Assembly (NCBI GenBank): GCA_018136815.1
Contig: CM030931.1
Span: 2,149,398-2,213,397 of the forward strand
Direction of reading: 5' to 3'
From: Isochrysis galbana
Lineage: Eukaryota > Haptophyta > Isochrysidales > Isochrysidaceae
DNA length: 64,000 nucleotides
A model generated the notes under the pieces. That model was not told the origin of the DNA. It saw only the letters and a program-made list of their open reading frames with translations, and ran no database searches. Position 1 is the first letter of the stretch. The number at the start of each line of letters is the position of its first letter. Shown piece by piece: positions 61,825 through 64,000 of this stretch. The translations under genes were made by a program, and so were the position numbers.

Positions 61825-62694
61825 CTACCTAATTTTTGGGCGACTATCAGGTGGTTGGCCTCTTGTGCTTTCATGCGTCAATCTCGCTGAGCGCTTCTTC
61901 TGAATCTTCTTAGCGCGGAAGGTTTCACGACCCTCAGGGTTGAAAGGACCGCTCGGCCCGCATCGGCCAATGCTCCCACGCTCCTTAATGGTGTCGCGAA
62001 TGATATGAAAAAAGAAGAGCAAGGATTCGAGATCGAATCTCAACTCATCTTCCACCAAAGATGGGTCGGGTGCATGTCTAGCAACCTTGAACTCGCGCAG
62101 GAGGTGAACGAGGGCCTCGATCGTCGACAGATGGCTCCCAGCGGTGCCAGTGTCAGATGGTGGGATACGCCAAAATCCCGATGAGATTGCTGTGCCTCCG
62201 ACTCGGACTTTGCGCAATCTTCGAACTTGAGGGAGGTTTGTAAACTTGTGAATTTGCTGCCAAGGGGAGCAGAGCACGACGACTCGCTCGATATTCTCCA
62301 GATCGTCCAATTCATCCCATGTGCACGAGTCATCACTGGGAAGCGCAACAACAGTCCGCTCAGGATCAAACTCAGGCACGCTGAAATGGCTGCCAAAGCA
62401 CGCGTGCACCTCGACATCGTCGGGTGCAAGCACCTTGGCGTGGAGTGAGGTCGTCCGCTGTTGCCCATCGCGCAGCAGCACCGAGACCTGCAGGGGAAGC
62501 CGTACCCTCGGTACAGTCACACCCTGCGGAGTGCCGAGGGGCGAGCAGCAGACGGGGCAGAAGTAGCAGTAGCTCTTGCCGTTGCAGCAGCGAACGCGAG
62601 GCCACGAGCCGACTGGTTTGTCGGCTGATGTGTCCACTGACGAGCCCGCGGTCTCGGCAGCGACTTCGCGCGCCGCGTCCTCGCTGCCGAGCAT
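61825..62694 (-). CDS. DTW-domain protein, DTWD1-like tRNA-uridine aminocarboxypropyltransferase
   Basis: The 289-residue intronless ORF starts at ATG 62694. A Cys cluster YCYFCPVCCSPLG (near 42-57) begins the domain. Then come RLPLQVSVLL, TTSLHAKVLAPDDVEVHACF (matching the H-A-K-x-L-A-P signature of DTWD1), ERVVVLCSPWQQIHKF and SGFWRIPP..AGSHLSTIEA. ESLLFFFHIIRD closes it. The typical DxTW core is altered: the family's D-(S/A)-T-W reads C-S-P-W here (VVLCSPWQQ), so the namesake Asp and Thr are missing. DTW proteins make acp3U in tRNA using S-adenosylmethionine. The altered motif may mean changed or lost activity, though the rest is well kept. The C-terminal tail is basic (KKIQKKRSARL). Confidence 0.88.
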   Translation of the reverse strand: MLGSEDAAREVAAETAGSSVDTSADKPVGSWPRVRCCNGKSYCYFCPVCCSPLGTPQGVTVPRVRLPLQVSVLLRDGQQRTTSLHAKVLAPDDVEVHACFGSHFSVPEFDPERTVVALPSDDSCTWDELDDLENIERVVVLCSPWQQIHKFTNLPQVRRLRKVRVGGTAISSGFWRIPPSDTGTAGSHLSTIEALVHLLREFKVARHAPDPSLVEDELRFDLESLLFFFHIIRDTIKERGSIGRCGPSGPFNPEGRETFRAKKIQKKRSARLTHESTRGQPPDSRPKIR

Positions 62695-62949
62695 ACAGTA
62701 TGCCGCCGCGTCGTCCCTCGCTCGCTCGTCTCGGAGTTCTTACCTTTTCTCTCTCTACTCCTAGACAGTGAGCTGTAGTTTACCCAGGTGAACGCCAACG
62801 AACGGAGCATGACGCGCGAAGACCGGGGAAAAGAGGGAAGGCTCCCCCCGCGGAGAAGGGGGGCGCCGCGCCGCTTCTTTCCTCGCCGCCGCGCGCCGCT
62901 AGCCTCGCCCCCCCCCAACACACACACACACACAGTCCAGCACACAGCC

Positions 62950-63637
62950 ATGTCTGCCACCCCTGCTCCCCTCGCCCTCACCGCCGTCGCCGCCGTCGAC
63001 GACTCGCCTGAGCTGCTCGTCGAGATGGCCGACGCGTCGGCGCCAGCCTGCGGCGACCCGCCGGCGGGGGCGATGGACCCAGAGTTCTTCATCCCAGAGG
63101 ACGCGTACGACAGTTTGGACGAGACCCGGGCCCGCCTTCTGGCGGGCGAGGCCCCCGACCTCACGGGTCACGGGTCACGGGCTCCCTCTTGCTCGTGCTC
63201 TTCGGGGACGACCGGCGAGTTCGCTGGGCCTTCGTAAAGGTAAAGGGGCTGGGGCCAGGAGGCTACGGCCTGGTCCCCCTTGGGGGCCAGAATGCCCGGA
63301 GGCACGAAGCTAGCACGCTGGCGGCCCTGCTGCGGGGCTTTCCGCCGGGTTTCGTGGGCGGCTCGCGGCAGCTCGACGGCAAGCCGCGCCTCGGCGTTAG
63401 CGTTCTCGGGTTCGACCCGCGCGCGGGAGCAGTCACCTTCCGTCGCGTCGTGTTCCCAGGCGGGCGCGAAATCCCCGGAGACGGGTTCGAAGCGGAGAAG
63501 CTGGACGATTTTTTTCTGCTGGCGCACCCGCGGCCGGCAGAACGCCAGGCGCGACCATCGGCCGGTGGCGGTGGCGCGGACCCGCTGCTGCCGCCAGGAG
63601 GGCTCCAAAGAAAGTACCAGGGTAGAGTAGAGTAGAG
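62950..63637 (+). pseudogene. Unidentified gene with frame disrupted by a 7-bp repeat
   Basis: ATG at 62950 opens MSATPAPLALTAVAAV and reads DPEFFIPEDAYDSLDETR. The frame breaks at 63161-63181, where TCACGGG is present three times. After it, good coding resumes in another frame: SLLLVLFGDDRRVRWAFVKV, LGFDPRAGAVTFRRVVFPGG, KLDDFFLLAHP. One unit instead of three would put both parts in frame (14 bases fewer). The family is unknown. The CDS ends at 63633-63635, or an intron starts near 63616. A divergent DTWD1-like gene starts 255 bp upstream. Confidence 0.55.
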
Positions 63638-63793
63638 TAGTAGTAGTAGAGAGATGAGGATATCTGTGTGTGCTCACCGCGTTGCATCGCTCCGAGCGGC
63701 TCTCCCCGCTCGTCGGTGCTGGGCGGCGCCATCGTTCGCACCACGCGGCTCGCGGCGCTGGGCGCGCTCGTGCGTTCAGCCGGCACCGTCGCG

Positions 63794-64000
63794 ATGGCTC
63801 CGCTCAACGAATTCCTCGCACTCTCGAGCCAGGCGCTCCACCAGCCCTCCTCCTCCACCTTTCTCGTCGTGATGGGCAATGAGGCGGGAGATCCTGATTC
63901 CTGCGCCTGCGCTATCAGCATGGCGCGGCTGCTCGCTGAGGAGGGCGCGCCCGGTCGCGTGGTTGTGCCAGTACTCTCTGTATCGCGCGCGGACTTCGCC
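63794..64000 (+). CDS. Cytosolic exopolyphosphatase/prune-type DHH hydrolase, 5' part
   Basis: ATG at 63794 reads MAPLNEFLALSSQALHQ, then FLVVMGNEAGDPDSCACAIS, VVVPVLSVSRADF, and runs off the window. The GNEAxDxDSxACAIS block is motif I of the DHH family PPX1/prune group, with metal-binding Asp residues, and VIP(I/V)L.I.R.DF is the following conserved strand. These enzymes hydrolyse polyphosphate or short phosphate chains in the cytosol with divalent metal. The frame is open upstream of this ATG (SAGTVA), so an earlier start or a targeting extension is possible. Truncated only by the window edge. Confidence 0.88.
   Translation, partial: MAPLNEFLALSSQALHQPSSSTFLVVMGNEAGDPDSCACAISMARLLAEEGAPGRVVVPVLSVSRADFA

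Overview
This window is nuclear DNA from a flagellate eukaryotic alga. Its genes have short GT-AG introns and it carries many retroelements and DNA transposons. A radial-spoke head gene (58176-59640) implies a motile flagellum. A 15-cis-zeta-carotene isomerase gene (48378-49751) implies photosynthesis, and the encoded protein starts with a signal peptide followed by a transit-like stretch, as expected for a plastid of secondary origin. GC-rich coding DNA, long CT and C tracts, piggyBac, hAT and LINE remnants would suit a haptophyte, but that is inference; other secondary-plastid algae are not excluded. A 100-base run of N lies at 11004-11103.

Layout. 1-6000: simple repeats, a multipass membrane protein of possible DUF962/Mpo1 type with one intron, a beta/gamma-crystallin-like small protein, and a closely opposed unidentified exon. 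6100-11500: a nested cluster of retroelements around an antisense LINE, plus the assembly gap. 12100-14900: an AlkB-type dioxygenase gene divergent from a gene for a long disordered protein, with a CTCTA/TAGAG palindromic block between them. 15200-19800: a truncated LINE 5' end, then a nearly complete but endonuclease-lacking LINE inserted in a MITE. 20282-21019: a class I lysine-methyltransferase-like gene. 21100-28400: repeat-rich, with two unidentified proline- or serine-rich ORFs. 28800-30200: an AAA+ torsin/ClpB-like ATPase. 31000-33400: tandem GC-rich palindromic repeats and a retroelement with a perfect 17-bp target duplication. 33900-35524: RNA lariat debranching enzyme (DBR1). 37564-38742: a DUF4097/FAM185A-like protein. 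39300-43750: a LINE fragment, a piggyBac transposase fragment and two hAT-type elements with perfect 8-bp target duplications. 44700-47800: a disordered protein, a duplicated gene fragment and a small protein with an internal tandem repeat. 48378-49751: zeta-carotene isomerase. 50180-51440: three LINE 5' ends. 52199-53285: TATA-box-binding protein in at least five exons. 54300-56730: duplicated gene fragment, LRR and ankyrin ORFs, and the C-terminal part of an mRNA cap methyltransferase. 58176-59640: radial-spoke head protein. 61825-62694: DTWD1-like tRNA-modifying enzyme. 63794-end: start of a cytosolic exopolyphosphatase/prune-type gene.

The cellular genes are mostly single housekeeping genes (transcription, RNA processing, RNA modification, flagella, carotenoids) with no operon-like logic. 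The most coherent novelty is the retroelement population. At least ten copies begin with a short hairpin directly upstream of the first ATG. The hairpin sequence changes between copies while pairing is kept. Four copies are datable from target-site duplications or nesting. Coordinates of repeat edges are read by eye and may be off by a base or two.
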